A stretch of DNA of 64,000 nt, taken from NCBI GenBank assembly GCA_025617745.1, contig CM046858.1:29526534-29590533 (forward strand), written 5' to 3'. The notes beneath the pieces are model-generated. The model was not told the DNA's origin. It saw only the letters and a program-made list of their open reading frames with translations, and made no database searches. The DNA is from Heliocidaris erythrogramma (Eukaryota; Echinodermata; Echinoidea; Camarodonta; Echinometridae). Shown here piece after piece: positions 11,100-21,639 of this stretch (positions are counted from its first letter, which is position 1; the number at the start of each line of letters is the position of its first letter). The translations under genes and the position numbers were made by a program.

Positions 11100-11467
11100 G
11101 GCAAACCCACAAAATAGGGGCCGGTCGGCGTGCGTGTACCATGTTACAGTGCGGAGATCGGCAGAGGCAAAAATGAAGAAGTTCATAATCAAGTTCAAAA
11201 AAACTTCCAAATATATTTTAAATCAAGTAATTAATGCTGTGATATATCAATTATCATATTGTCCTCTTGGCTTTCAGATTTGTAGTTGTTTGATGAAAAT
11301 CATAACGATTTTGGCCAGAAATGGAATCAAACTCGCAAATGTTTCATCGCTGAATCTGGTGCAAGATCGTACCCGCGGCCGCCGCTGGGCTACATTTGCT
11401 TGCACACAAATGAATACAGCACGCGCGCGCAGACCGGCCCCTATTCTGTCATGTCTGTGGGTTTGCC
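11100..11467 (+). mobile_element. hAT-type MITE, copy 1
   Basis: A 368-bp element bounded by GGCAAACCCACA and its inverse TGTGGGTTTGCC. It is flanked by a perfect 8-bp duplication, CATTTTGG (11092-11099 and 11468-11475). Eight-base duplications are the hallmark of hAT transposons. Inner TIR sequence (AATAGGGGCCGGTC) also matches in inverted orientation. A direct second copy is at 61693-62070. Reading frames inside both copies are similar only because the DNA is; they match no transposase. Confidence 0.88.
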
Positions 11468-11559
11468 CATTTTGGAATAGTTTGGGCTTTGGCAGGTTTG
11501 GGGAAAACTGAGCCTCAAAATCTGTTTGGGTAATTGACGATAATTCCAATGCACTGTGA

Positions 11560-12410
11560 TATAGACCACTCATAGCTACATTCCTATACTTCGTGTGTAT
11601 AATGTATGCAGTCATACACCTCAACTTTTTAAAACACCACTGCACAAAAGTCACAAACATTCACTCAAAATCGGCATTTAATTTACGAAAACCGACCACT
11701 AAATATCCAAGAAATACAATAAATTCAACTCACCAATGTTGGAAAAGATATTTCCAAAAATCAAATCCGTAATTTACTGTTGATTCTTGCGAAACGAGCT
11801 ATCGGAGTCATTCCTACATTTCCTGGTCGCCGCGGGCGCTGACATCTCCCCAAAAGAGTTTTGTCCTTAAAAATTCAGTCCCTATGTGGCATACACGGAA
11901 AGTCCCGATTTTCTGTGTGCGCGATCGTAAAGATCGATGTGTGTGTGTGTGTGTAATTGAGTTTTTACAGACGTGTATCAATCAGATATGATTATTTACG
12001 TCTGGGACCGACCTTTAACGTCACCATCCGAAAGACGCGACTCAGTCTCGAACCTGGGTCCGCTGAATCAGTTTATAAAATATAACTTCCACTGGTAGCT
12101 GGATTACAGGCGCACGCCACAACGCCCAGTGTGCGCTTGCGATCCCGAGTTTCTTCGTGGACAAAAATTTTATTGGCCGATTTTAGTCTAAGACATCGGC
12201 AGTATGTAAACAACACGCTATCGCGAAACAAATCGGCAGGGATTTCTCAGGTTTTGGACAAGATTTTGACTTTGGATTTTGCTGAAAATATCAAAAGTTC
12301 TTTCTAACGGCCATTTGAGGTAGGAGTGAGATTTCTAAGGGCTGAATTTGAAAGCAAGTATTTAAAATATTTATCTTATTTTCCCCCCATAGCCATAGGT
12401 ACCTTTACTA
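11560..12410 (-). repeat. Inverted copy of the 690-bp unit, interrupted by a SINE
   Basis: Reverse complement of the unit seen in tandem at 13262-15046. It includes GACATCTCCCCAAAAGAGTT, the GATCGTAAAGATCGATGTG block and TCTAAGACATCGGCAG. The unit is split at about 11945-12129 by the SRP-like insertion, whose absence in the tandem copies defines the empty site. Confidence 0.85.
11945..12129 (-). mobile_element. SINE-like insertion with SRP (7SL) RNA Alu-domain-like 5' end
   Basis: Defined by comparison with uninterrupted copies (GATCGATGTGCGCTTGCG at about 14653, reverse orientation here). The insert is about 185 bp, possibly with a TGTG duplication. On the minus strand it begins CTGGGCGTTGTGGCGTGCGC and continues CTGTAATCCAGCTACCAGTG. 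This closely resembles the 5' Alu domain of SRP RNA (GGTGGCGCGTGCCTGTAGTC, then CCCAGCTAC), including the TGTAAT turn motif. A GGTTCGAGAC block follows. The 3' half has ACGTTAAAGGTCGGTCCC, and the end is a (CA)n tail. Seven-SL-derived SINEs are established in some vertebrates. A tRNA-derived origin with chance similarity cannot be excluded. Confidence 0.6.
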
Positions 12411-12583
12411 CACGCGACAGAAAATACCAACTATTTTTGCATTTTGTATTCGTAGACAGTAGTGGTCAATATGACCACTACTCGTGGTGTGATATAGACC
12501 ACACCACGAATAGTGGTCATATTGACCACTACGAATACAAAATGCAAAAATAGTTTGTATTTTCTGTCGCGTGTAGTAAAGGT
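12400..12583. repeat. Long hairpin
   Basis: Near-perfect inverted repeat with arms of about 85 bases. ACCTTTACTACACGCGACAG at the left returns inverted as CTGTCGCGTGTAGTAAAGGT at the right. Smaller palindromes lie within (TAGTGGTCAATATGACCACTA; GTGGTGTGATATAGACCACAC). Its arms relate to the ends of the 690-bp unit. Confidence 0.92.
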
Positions 12584-13261
12584 AGGGTGCGCGGCCCGGT
12601 ATTCGGTCATATTCCAGAATTCGGTCACGCAGCTCTTTGAACAGCTGTGAAGAACTCATGAATAATTTTTGAGGCTCAAAACCTATACATAACAGACACA
12701 TGAACAAGGTACCTCTAATGTTGAAAGCAATTCAGGTCGGACGCCCTGGAAAAGATCTCCAAATACCATCGAAACTGGTCAGTGTTACCCAAGTTTCCGC
12801 ACTTCCGGGTTCCGTTAGCGCGTGAGTTAACACGCATAGCCATATGTAGACGCCTATGGTGAAATAACTATGTGTGCAAGTGCAATGAATTTAGTATGTG
12901 TGTGAAGAGGAGCTTCCGGGTCTTCCATCTATCGCAGCGAATTTGCAAATGGCGATCTCAGCGATGAGCAAGAGAATATATACCTCACCCCTGCCAGTGA
13001 GATGGTGCTCTTCCAGTATTCGGTCAGGCAACATTGAGTGCCTTGCGCCAACGCGCTTTGTGTGCAACTTGTCGCTTTGCGCTTCGCCGACGCGCTTTGC
13101 TCTTTTTAGAAATACATTTTGTGCATTATTTCTGACCCTAGAGCTTCGATTTGTGGATTTTAATGGATAAAAATTCTCATACATTTAAGTATGAATATAT
13201 AGAAGCCACAGAAAATGCCTAAAAACGCAGAAATGTGACAAAAATGGTTATATAACTCTCC

Positions 13262-15046
13262 CAAGATCGCAAGCGCACATCGCGCACACAGAAAATCGGG
13301 ACTTTCCGTGTATGCCACATAGGGACCGAATTTTTAAGGACAAAACTCTTTTGGGGAGATGTCAGCGCCCGCGGCGACCAGGAAATGTACACAATGACTC
13401 CGATAGCTCGTTTCGCGAGAATCAACAGTAAATTACGGATTTGATTTTTGGAAATATCTTTTCCAACATTGGTGAGTTGAATTTATTGTATTTCTTGGAT
13501 ATTTTGGGGTCGGTTTTTGAAAATTAAATGCCGATTTTGAGTGAATATTGGTGACTTTTGTGCAGTGGTGTTTTAAAAAGATGAGGTGTATGACTGCCTA
13601 CATTATACACACGAAGTATAGGAATGTAGCTATGAGTGATATAGACCACTCCCGGGTACATTTCTGTAAAATAGTTGGTATTTTCTGTCGCATGTACTAA
13701 AGGTATGGGGGGGAAAATAAGATAAATATTTTAAATACTTGCTTTCAAATTCAGCCCTTAAAAATCTCACTCCTACCTCAAATGGCCGTTAGGAAGAATT
13801 TTTGATATTTACAGCAAAATCCAAAGTCAAAATCTTGTCCAAAACCGGAGAAATCCCCGCCGATTTGTTTCGCGATCGCGTGTTGTTTACAAACTGCCGA
13901 TGTCTTAGACTAAAATCGGCCAATATAATTTTTGTCCACGAAGAAACTCGGGATCGCAAGGGCACATCGATCTTTACGATCGCGCACACAGAAAATCGGA
14001 ACTTCTCCGTGTACGCCATAGGGACCGAATTTTTGAGGACAAAACTCTTTTGGGGAGATGTCAGCGCCCGCGGCGACCAGGAAATGTACACAATGACTCC
14101 GATAGCTCGTTTAGCGAGAATCAACAGTAAATTGCGGATTTCATTTTTGTAAATATCTTTTCCAACATTGGTGAGTTGAATTTATTGTATTTCTTGGATA
14201 TTTTGGGGTCGGTTTTTGAAAATTAAATGCCGATTTTGAGTGAATATTGGTGACTTTTGTGCAGTGGTGTTTTAAAAAGATGAGGTGTATGACTGCCTAC
14301 ATTATACACACGAAGTATAGGAATGTACCTATGAGTGATATAGACCACTCCCGGGTACATTTCTGTAAAATAGTTGGTATTTTCTGTCGCATGTACTAAG
14401 GTATGGGGGAAAAAATAAGATAAATATTTTAAATACTTGCTTTCAAATTCAGCCCTTAAAAATCTCACTCCTACCTCAAATGGCCGTTAGGAAGAACTTT
14501 TGATATTTTCAGCAAAATCCAAAGTCAAAATCTTGTCCAAAACCGGAGAAATCCCCGCCGATTTGTTTCGCGATCGCGTGTTGTTTACAAACTGCCGATG
14601 TCTTAGAGACTAAAATCGGCCAATACAATTTTTGTCCACGAAGAAACTCGGGATCGCAAGCGCACATCGATCTTTACGATCGCGCACACAGAAAATCGGA
14701 ACTTTTCCGTGTACGCCATAGGGACCGAATTTTTGAGGACAAAACTCTTTTGGGGAGATGTCAGCGCCCGCGGCGACCAGGAAATGTACACAATGACTCC
14801 GATAGCTCGTTTCGCGAGAATCAACAATAAATTACGGATTTGATTTTTGAAAATATCTTTTCTGACATTGGTGAGTTGAATTTATTGTATTTCTTGGATA
14901 TTTTGGGGTCGGTTTTTGAAAATTACATGCCGATTTTGAGTGAATATTGGTGACTTTTGTGCAGTGGTGTTTTAAAAAGATGAGGTGTATGACTGCCTAC
15001 ATTATACACACGAAGTATAGGAATGTAGCTATGAGTGATATAGACT
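13262..15046 (+). repeat. Three tandem copies of an about 690-bp unit
   Basis: Units begin near 13262, 13955 and 14645 and the third is cut short at about 15046. Each carries CGCGCACACAGAAAATCGG, GCCCGCGGCGACCAGGAAAT, TTTATTGTATTTCTTGGATA and GCCGATTTTGAGTGAATATT. Each of the first two also has GAAATCCCCGCCGATTTGTT. Divergence between units is low, so amplification is recent. Frames in the units repeat from copy to copy but match no known protein. Confidence 0.9.
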
Positions 15047-15361
15047 ATGATTTTTCTCCGATGAGTATCGATATCATTGAGTTGCCGTTTATCATGTCTT
15101 CGTGAAACAGTTTTTCAGGTCCATGACATTTCCGTAGATCGCCGACAACAGTTATGACTGTCATGGAGTTGATTTGATGAAACGACCCCCAGGCCACTCA
15201 TAGGTACACGCCATTGCCGACTGTGTAGTAACGCAGCCAACACACATCCCATACCTAAACTCCATCACTGTGCATTTTTGGCTATATTTAATTGAAACTG
15301 ATCTATTGCAGTTTACTTAAATGCAAATAATTATGTTGAATAATAGATGATTAAAACTTAC

Positions 15362-15552
15362 CAGGTTGTTTTGTGACCTTTGAAGAGGGTTTCCTGAAAT
15401 TTTGGGTCCTTTTTGTCGATAACTGCTATCGAGACTGTCCCGTCAGCATCCAGTTTGTATTTTTCACGATTATGATGAAGGGAGCCCTCAGCGCTCGTAG
15501 TAGTACCGGCGCGATCTTCTACGAAGACCTGAAAGGGCCAAACTGACGACAT
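15362..15552 (-). CDS. Putative first exon of an unknown gene
   Basis: Minus-strand frame from ATG to a consensus GTAAGT donor: 63 codons plus TG. It begins MSSVWPFQVFVEDRAG and ends KFQETLFKGHKTTW or C. Composition is protein-like, mixed hydrophobic and charged with no repeats, and the donor is strong. No family was recognised. The next exon should lie at lower coordinates, but none could be identified among the repeats. The first 11 codons and the 5' flank sit in a palindrome (see 15521-15660), so the start could also be an artefact of that rearrangement. Comparison with transcripts of related species would settle it. Confidence 0.5.
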
Positions 15553-15660
15553 AAAAAAAATAAAAAATATTACGTACGTACGTAATAATTACTACGTACG
15601 TACGTAATATTTTTTATTTTTTTACGTCGTCAGTTTGGCCCTTCCAGATCTTCGTAGAAT
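15521..15660. repeat. Palindrome across a putative start codon
   Basis: Arms of about 65-70 bases with few mismatches around a centre near 15588. AGGGCCAAACTGACGAC and AATATTACGTACGTACGTA are followed by their reverse complements. The inner part is AT-rich and TACG-repeated. The outer part duplicates the first codons of the 15362-15552 frame in reverse. Confidence 0.93.
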
Positions 15661-16508
15661 AGCTTGTGTGCGTAACATTCTGCGTACGTATCTACGGTGC
15701 GTAACCATGTAGAGCGGCCTCACTAGTGCGCAACATTATTGAGAGCAGTCGTCATCCGTATGGAGGTGTGGGTAACAAGTACCAAAAAGAGGGCTGTAAA
15801 TGTAAGTTTTTATAACTTTCTACATTTTGTATCTTAACGAACTGATAACTTAAAATCTAAAGAATGATACTTCAGTATCAGTTTGCCCACAAAAACCTCC
15901 ATTTCAAACAAAATTACATCTGTATTCCCAATACCCAGTATACACACATGTATATGATCCTAATGGTCAATATGACCATTGCTTGCTGATGTGCCCCAGG
16001 CCAGCAGCGCGGGGAACGTCTTAAACAGCGAGCTGCCGGGCACCGCCCTGGCTCTGTGGCTGGTTTTTCACAAAATCAACAAATTATACATCAGAGTTCT
16101 TCCTTTCTTAGAGCACGTTTCATTCTAACATAGTTTTGACTTACCAATTATCTCTATTATGTTTCTCGATGTTTCAAAGAAGATATATGGTGACCGAAAT
16201 CGCCGAATTATTCGGATACTATTACTAAAAAGTTAGTAAGCTCCTTCGAATTATTTTTTGCATTTGTATTTCTTCTCCTTCTTTCGTTGTATGGTATCGG
16301 CAATCAGTCAAATTTGACTATTGTTGCCAATGTACGGTTATTCAAATTCGGTATTTTTGATTCCTTCTCTCTTTTAATTTACATTTAGAATCAAGTAAAC
16401 TTTTAATACCGTATATACATCTGTATTTAAAACTTAATAAGAAAATAACAAAACACCACATGCTTCAGCTCAGTTCCAACTAGCGCTTGCCTAGCCGAGG
16501 CGCATAGC
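15660..16508. other. No gene seen
   Basis: Single-copy-looking AT-rich sequence apart from a GC-rich patch at about 15995-16065 (GCCAGCAGCGCGGGGAACG). No convincing coding frame, RNA gene or repeat boundary was found on either strand. Confidence 0.5.
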
Positions 16509-16975
16509 CGGGGGGGGGGGGGGGGGGGGGGGGGGAGGATGGGGGCGGTCACCCCCCCCCCCAAAAAAAAAGCGAGAGCGAAAAAGTGGGGGGAAGTGAG
16601 AGGAAAAAAGCCTAATGAGCCGTTATCATTCTATCCAAATTTGCTAAAACGGCAAAGTTTTCGCGCTTTGCGCGGGAAGGGGGAAACTCCCCCCCCCTCC
16701 CTGTGCGCCCACCGCTGTTAAATACAGTGCTGTATTGCGTTCGAATAACTGAAAAGCAGTCAGAGCGTCGAACTAATTTTCCGCCTAAAAAAAAGGTGCT
16801 ACGAGCCGTTATCTTTCTCTCGATTTTGCTCAAATGTCAACGCTTTCGCGCGGGAAGGGGGAAACTCCCCCCTCCCTGCACCCCCCGTTGTTACATTATA
16901 GTGCAGTATTGCACCCAAATAATTGAAAAGCAGTCAGAGCGTCGAACTAACTTTCCGCCTAAAAAAAGGTTGCAC
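16509..16975 (+). repeat. G tract and repeated GAAAAGCAGTC block
   Basis: Begins with a G run of about 25 bases. It then carries two to three tandem copies, about 180 bp each, of a block with GAAAAGCAGTCAGAGCGTCG, GCTACGAGCCGTTAT and TTTCGCGCGGGAAGGGG. It is related to 6420-6720. The G and C runs make exact lengths unreliable. Confidence 0.75.
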
Positions 16976-17284
16976 TGTTGTACCTGTGCTTACTGATGGC
17001 CGGGTTGAAGATGTATTGTGGATAATTATCAATTAATGAGATGAAAACACTTGAGGGCTAAGTTAGTAGAAAATGGGGCTTCTAAATGGACATAATTGTG
17101 TGTATCATTTATACATTAAGACATAACTTTTATAATATACACAAAGGAAGAAAATACATTTAGCATAGAGACTCAGACCTACATAAAATACACAATACTA
17201 TAGTATCCCTCCCCGGGTATCCCTCACTATGAACAGATGACAAAAGAGAGCGGACAAAATATACAGCTTCCCAGACAAAAGAAC

Positions 17285-17310
17285 ACCGTGCCCCCCCCCC
17301 CCCCCCCACC
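17285..17310. repeat. C tract
   Basis: About 18-20 consecutive C bases, one of many long G/C homopolymers in the window. The flanking 16990-17520 has no recognised gene. Confidence 0.9.
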
Positions 17311-17519
17311 GCCATTATGCAAAATAGGCAGAACAGGTGAATATGCATGTGACACCTGTCCGACTATTACTAATAACTATTATTCAACTGAAAAATTGTG
17401 AAAGAAAATTATTTATCGATATTTTGATTCCCTGAAAATTAGAAGATTGTCTACCTAGTTTACAAGTGTAAGTGGATGTAATTGATGACTGCAGCTCTTT
17501 TAACCTGGAATTTGATTGA

Positions 17520-19745
17520 TTCTTCTCTTCTCTTCTTCTTCCAGTCTGGTACAGACCGCCGCTGGCGTATTATCGTACCTTGTGCTTGTCGAGTGCCGAG
17601 TGTACAGTGCAAGTAAAAATTGCTCTACAATCAAACTATGTGCAGCTAAAAAACAGTCCTGAAGCTCAACGGAGCTTCACATGTTGCACCTTCTGCTTGA
17701 AGAGCTCCAAGGAGGTGCAGTTGACAACATCAGGTGGCAGGGAATTCCACAGTCTGATAGCGTCTGGGTAGAACGTTGTTTGGTACAGGTGAGTTCTAGC
17801 AAAGGGAACCCTGAACTTATGTGGGCATATCGACGTTGAACCATCTCCACCTTTCTAATGTTCTCTTGGGTAGATGGGTCCCATACCGTTGCAGAATACT
17901 CCATCACAGGGCGTACCAAGGTCTTGTAGAGTAATGCCTTTGTCTTCGGAGGGCAGGCTCTCACGTTTCTCTGCAGGAAGCCTCGAACTGAGTTGGCTTT
18001 CTTGGTTGTCACATGTACATGGTGATTCCATTTCAGGTTACTCTGTATGTTGACACCCAAGTATTTTACAGAATCTGTTTCTTGTAGCTGCTCTCCGTGG
18101 ATGAAGTAAGGAAAGGATGTCTGAGACATTTTCCTTTTGTTAGAGACATGCATGATGTGGCATTTCTGCGGGTGGAAGTGCATCAGCCAGTCTTTTTCCC
18201 ATTCCTGGAGGTTGTCTAGGTCTTTTTGAAGGCTTTGGGCATCTTCCTCACTCTTCACCGTCCTGTACAGGATGCAGTCGTCTGCGAACAATCTTGCCGT
18301 GGACTTGGGTGATATGCAGTCAGGAAGATCGTTGATGAAGAGAAGGAAGAGAAGAGGTCCGACGACGCTGCCTTGCGGAACGCCCGAAAGGACAGGAGAG
18401 GTGTGAGAAGTGCAACCATTGAGTAGAACCCTTTGAGAGCGACCAGTGAGGAAATCCTTAATCCAGTTATGGGCTTTACCACGGACTCCATAGTAGTGGA
18501 TTTTATGCAAGAGTCTTCCATGCGGGACCTTATCAAAAGCCTTTGATAGGTCTAACAGGATAACGTCAATCTGGTCCTTTGAGTCGACACTGCTAGTGAG
18601 ATCTTGGATGGTGAGAAGGAGTTGAGATGTGCAGGATCTTCTCTTGCGGAAACCATGCTGAGCATCTGACAGAATGTGGTGATCATCAAGATGCTCATGG
18701 ATGCTTGTGCAGACAATATGCTCCAGAGTCTTGCAGACGATTGATGTCAGCGACACAGGCCTGTAGTTGACCGCCTTGCATCTCTCACCCTTCTTGAAGA
18801 TTGGGACAACATCTGCATTCTTCCAGTCCATGGGAACCACGCCCTGATGTAGTGAGGCCTGGAAGAGCATAGTCAACACTGGTGTTATCTCCAATGACAG
18901 CGCCTTGAGAAGTTGTGCAGGAAGTCTGTCTGGTCCGGTAGCCTTGTGGATCTCAAGAGCAGACAGTAGCTTGTGTACCCCAGCTGGGGAGATCACGATG
19001 TCATCCATACCAGGAAATGGACTGGGTCGCTTATCCTTCAATGTTGACATGTCTTCATCCCTGTTGAATACTGATGTAAACTGCTGATTCAGGATATCGG
19101 CCTTCTCTTTGCTGTCTGAGTGTGTCTTCCCATTGATGTCTTTCAGTGGAGATACTCCAGTGTTATCATTCCTCTTACTGTTGATAAAGCTCCAGAATCG
19201 TTTTGGGTTTGTAGTGGAGTCAGGGCTGATGATATTGCTGATGTACTCGTTGTACGCCTGCTTGCAGGTTGCCTGTGATGACCTCTTAAGCTGATGGTAT
19301 TTGCTGAAATCCTGAGGTCTGCCAGATGCTCGAGCGCGATTGAAGGCCCGCTTTTTCCTTCTCGAGAGCCGTTTCACAGACCTTGTGACCCACGGTTGGC
19401 TGAAGCGACAAGATGTAGTTTTCGCTGGAACATGAGTGTCCATGATGTTCAGTAGACTGGTCTTGAAACAGTTCCACATCTCATGCACTGAGCTCTGTTC
19501 ACTGTATGTGTTTATGAACTGTTGTTGAAACAGGCGACAATCTTGTTTCATCTCCTTAAGGCTTGCCTTCTTCCACAGATACACTTTCCTCTTCACTGGC
19601 TTGCAACGCTTTGCAGTAACATCTGACTCAACCCCTACGATGTCATGATCCCCGAGGCCTGGGAGAAGGGTGCATTTGTTGATCAGTGTTGGCCTGTTGG
19701 TTAAGAAGAGATCATCTTTCTTGCCAGATCGAGTACTTTGGAACT
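17520..19745 (-). mobile_element. 5'-truncated, damaged non-LTR retrotransposon
   Basis: The minus strand holds the last residues of an apurinic-type endonuclease (FLTNRPTLINKCTLL, LPGLGDHDIVGV; about 19620-19720). A reverse transcriptase then follows in the same frame down to about 17830. Reverse transcriptase motifs are clear: ATGPDRLPAQLL, PVSLTSIVCKTLEHIV, HGFRKRRSC, LDLSKAFDKVPH, SGVPQGSVVGPLLFLLFIND and the catalytic FADD. After VQRRYA a deletion and frameshift break the frame. The other frame resumes HKFRVPFARTHLY and FYPDAIRLWNSLPPDVV, the usual C-terminal tail. A purine-rich (AGAAG)n tail follows at 17522-17541. The protein structure suggests the Jockey/CR1/Rex group; the exact clade is uncertain. 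It cannot encode an intact product. Confidence 0.9.
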
Positions 19746-20330
19746 CTGAACTATAAGTTGTTTTATTTCTGAAAGTGTTATTTTGTTATATATTTCAATA
19801 TTTTTGGATATAGCAGTTTTTGCACACGAGTCTACTATTTCATTGCCCGTGATTCCGCAGTGTCCTGGGATCCATTCCAAATATATATCTATTCCTTTGT
19901 AGTTAAGCCTCGTAGTAATCGTTAGAATTTCATTAATTATTGGTTCATTGTTTTGGTTTTGTATGGATAAAAGAGCACTATAAGTGAATCACTAAATATA
20001 ACCACACCCGTGTAAATGTCCATATCTTCTACCCATTCGAGGGCTAAAAGAATAGCAATCAATTCAGCCCTGTAAGACGAAGTGAAATTAGTTAATCTTT
20101 TCCCTCGATGTATTGAAAAGTATGGTACATAAAAGGCAGATGAACTTAATTACTCCTTTATCAGGTGATTCGGATCCGTCAGTGTAATATGTGCAATTGA
20201 CTTATCCATTTGGTGAGTATTAATTCAAGGCTCTGTTGTTGTAATTGCATGGGATGGTCTGTTTTCTTTAATTGTAAGTTTAATTCAGTCGATATGATTG
20301 GTGGACAGTCCATGGGGGGAAAACAGAAGG
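19746..20330 (-). pseudogene. RNase H domain fragment of another retroelement
   Basis: The minus strand encodes YRAELIAILLALEWVEDMDI, then VVIFSDS, and after a frameshift caused by about two extra bases LLSIQNQNNEP. WIPGHCGITGNEIVDSCAKTA-type sequence follows. These are the RNase H1 active-site blocks (E, D, and D/H of the G-H...N-E-x-V-D motif) typical of I-like LINE polymerases. The fragment ends where the truncated LINE begins at about 19745. RNase H normally follows reverse transcriptase, but here it precedes another element's endonuclease, so the two are separate insertions. Confidence 0.78.
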
Positions 20331-20417
20331 ACTAAGTTTTTCGATAATTTCTTTTCCCATCTTACACTGTAACCTGTATCCAAATTTTTTTATGGTGTCT
20401 AATCGTAACAAAATTAA

Positions 20418-20830
20418 AGGGAAAGTCCACCCTAATATCAAGTTGGCAAGAAGCAGAAAAATTAAAGAAACAGATCAATGAAAGTTTGAACAAAATCGGA
20501 TAAGAAATAAGAAAGTTATGAATTGTTGAAGTTGTAATCAATCAAATATAAATTGGCAACTCTTGGCATATCTTGCAAGCTCCTCTCCCACTTGCCCTTT
20601 TCCCCAAAATTCATAAATTTTCATTTTCTTTGTTTTTGATGAGGGAATAGATTTGTATCATACAGGTTCTGTGTAAAAGCACAAGTGACATGATAATATA
20701 TAGGGTGCATGTATTATAAAATGTTTTCTTTAGAGAAAATTAATGTTTTTCAGTGAAGTATAGGGCAAATGGGAGAGGAGATCGCAAGATACGTCACGGC
20801 ATTGCCCTTTGTGTTTGATTCATAAATTAA
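20418..20830 (+). mobile_element. Left end of a TTAA-type element
   Basis: TTAA at 20414-20417 is followed by AGGGAAAGTCCACCC, a terminus of the same style as other TTAA-flanked elements here. The opposite end was not found, so this copy is truncated or its right border has diverged. The sequence contains TGAAAGTTTGAACAAAATCG and no coding frame. Confidence 0.45.
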
Positions 20831-21300
20831 TAACTTAAATAACGATCGAGCGACTTTAGTCGCGAGGCCTTTTGGAACCTGGGTTTCCATCGTCCGATAT
20901 GAATTATTCACGAGTTGACATTCGTATGCTAAAACACGCCTACCGAGGATTATCGACCAATCACAACGGTATCTGCGGGGCTTGCTTTCCATGATTGATG
21001 TACTAGTAGCTTGCACGGGCCGCGCTAGCTCGAGATGAAGGCGAATTTGCATACCAAATGTATGCTGACGTCATGCGAAGATACGTTTGCTGATTGGCTC
21101 CTACCTATAAGGTAGCAGATCCGCGCTAGGAACAAGGGATAACATAAGAAACATAAGGCCAGGTTCCTAAAGGCCCTCGGACTCACGTCGCTCGATCGCG
21201 CATTCACCGGGCTGGGCGGCTAGTCTTGTTATGCAGCAACTACTAGCTTACTTGCCGAGAAACATAGCAAAGTCAAGAGGGCCTTGTCAAAAGGCTAGTT
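20831..21300. other. CpG-rich unique-looking stretch, no gene fixed
   Basis: Richer in CG than the surroundings, with CGATCGAGCGACTTTAGTCG and its relative CTCACGTCGCTCGATCGCGC near the other end. No coding frame or splice site stood out. It could be a repeat or a small regulatory island. Confidence 0.35.
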
Positions 21301-21639
21301 CGGGGTTAGCGCATGACCCCAAATATCCACAGATATTTTAGACATGGAGGGTCCCTTTATGTGCACTTCAGAAAAATAACTCTGGGAGTGATAGAGGTGC
21401 CTCATAAATAGCTTTTGTTTTCCCCTTTAAAAAGAATACTTCCACCTGGATATCATGGAATGCACCATTAGTGCATAATTGAATAATGATTACATGATAT
21501 TCATGAGCACATATCGAATATTAGTGTCAGTGGGTTTTAGAATTTGGTACATATGACCTTTATCTGCTCATGCTCAGATTGCATCTTCGAAGTGGCTTAT
21601 TATCCCGAGTGCAGTTTTGTTTCACAAGGTCAAAAGCAC

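Larger units (their letters stand above)
9661..15192. mobile_element. Large composite element with CAGGGGGTCGTTTCATCAAA termini
   Basis: The left end reads CAGGGGGTCGTTTCATCAAA. The right end is its near-perfect reverse complement, ending GATGAAACGACCCCCAG at about 15191. Subterminal sequence on both sides also corresponds in inverted orientation, with TGTTTCAC blocks near 9741 and 15100. The interior is a mosaic of younger insertions and tandem units described separately. No transposase was recognised and no clear target-site duplication was found. A related end with a GACAAGATCAGCGACATC block is near 59605-59665. It could be one non-autonomous element enlarged by insertions, or two solo ends. 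Confidence 0.55.
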
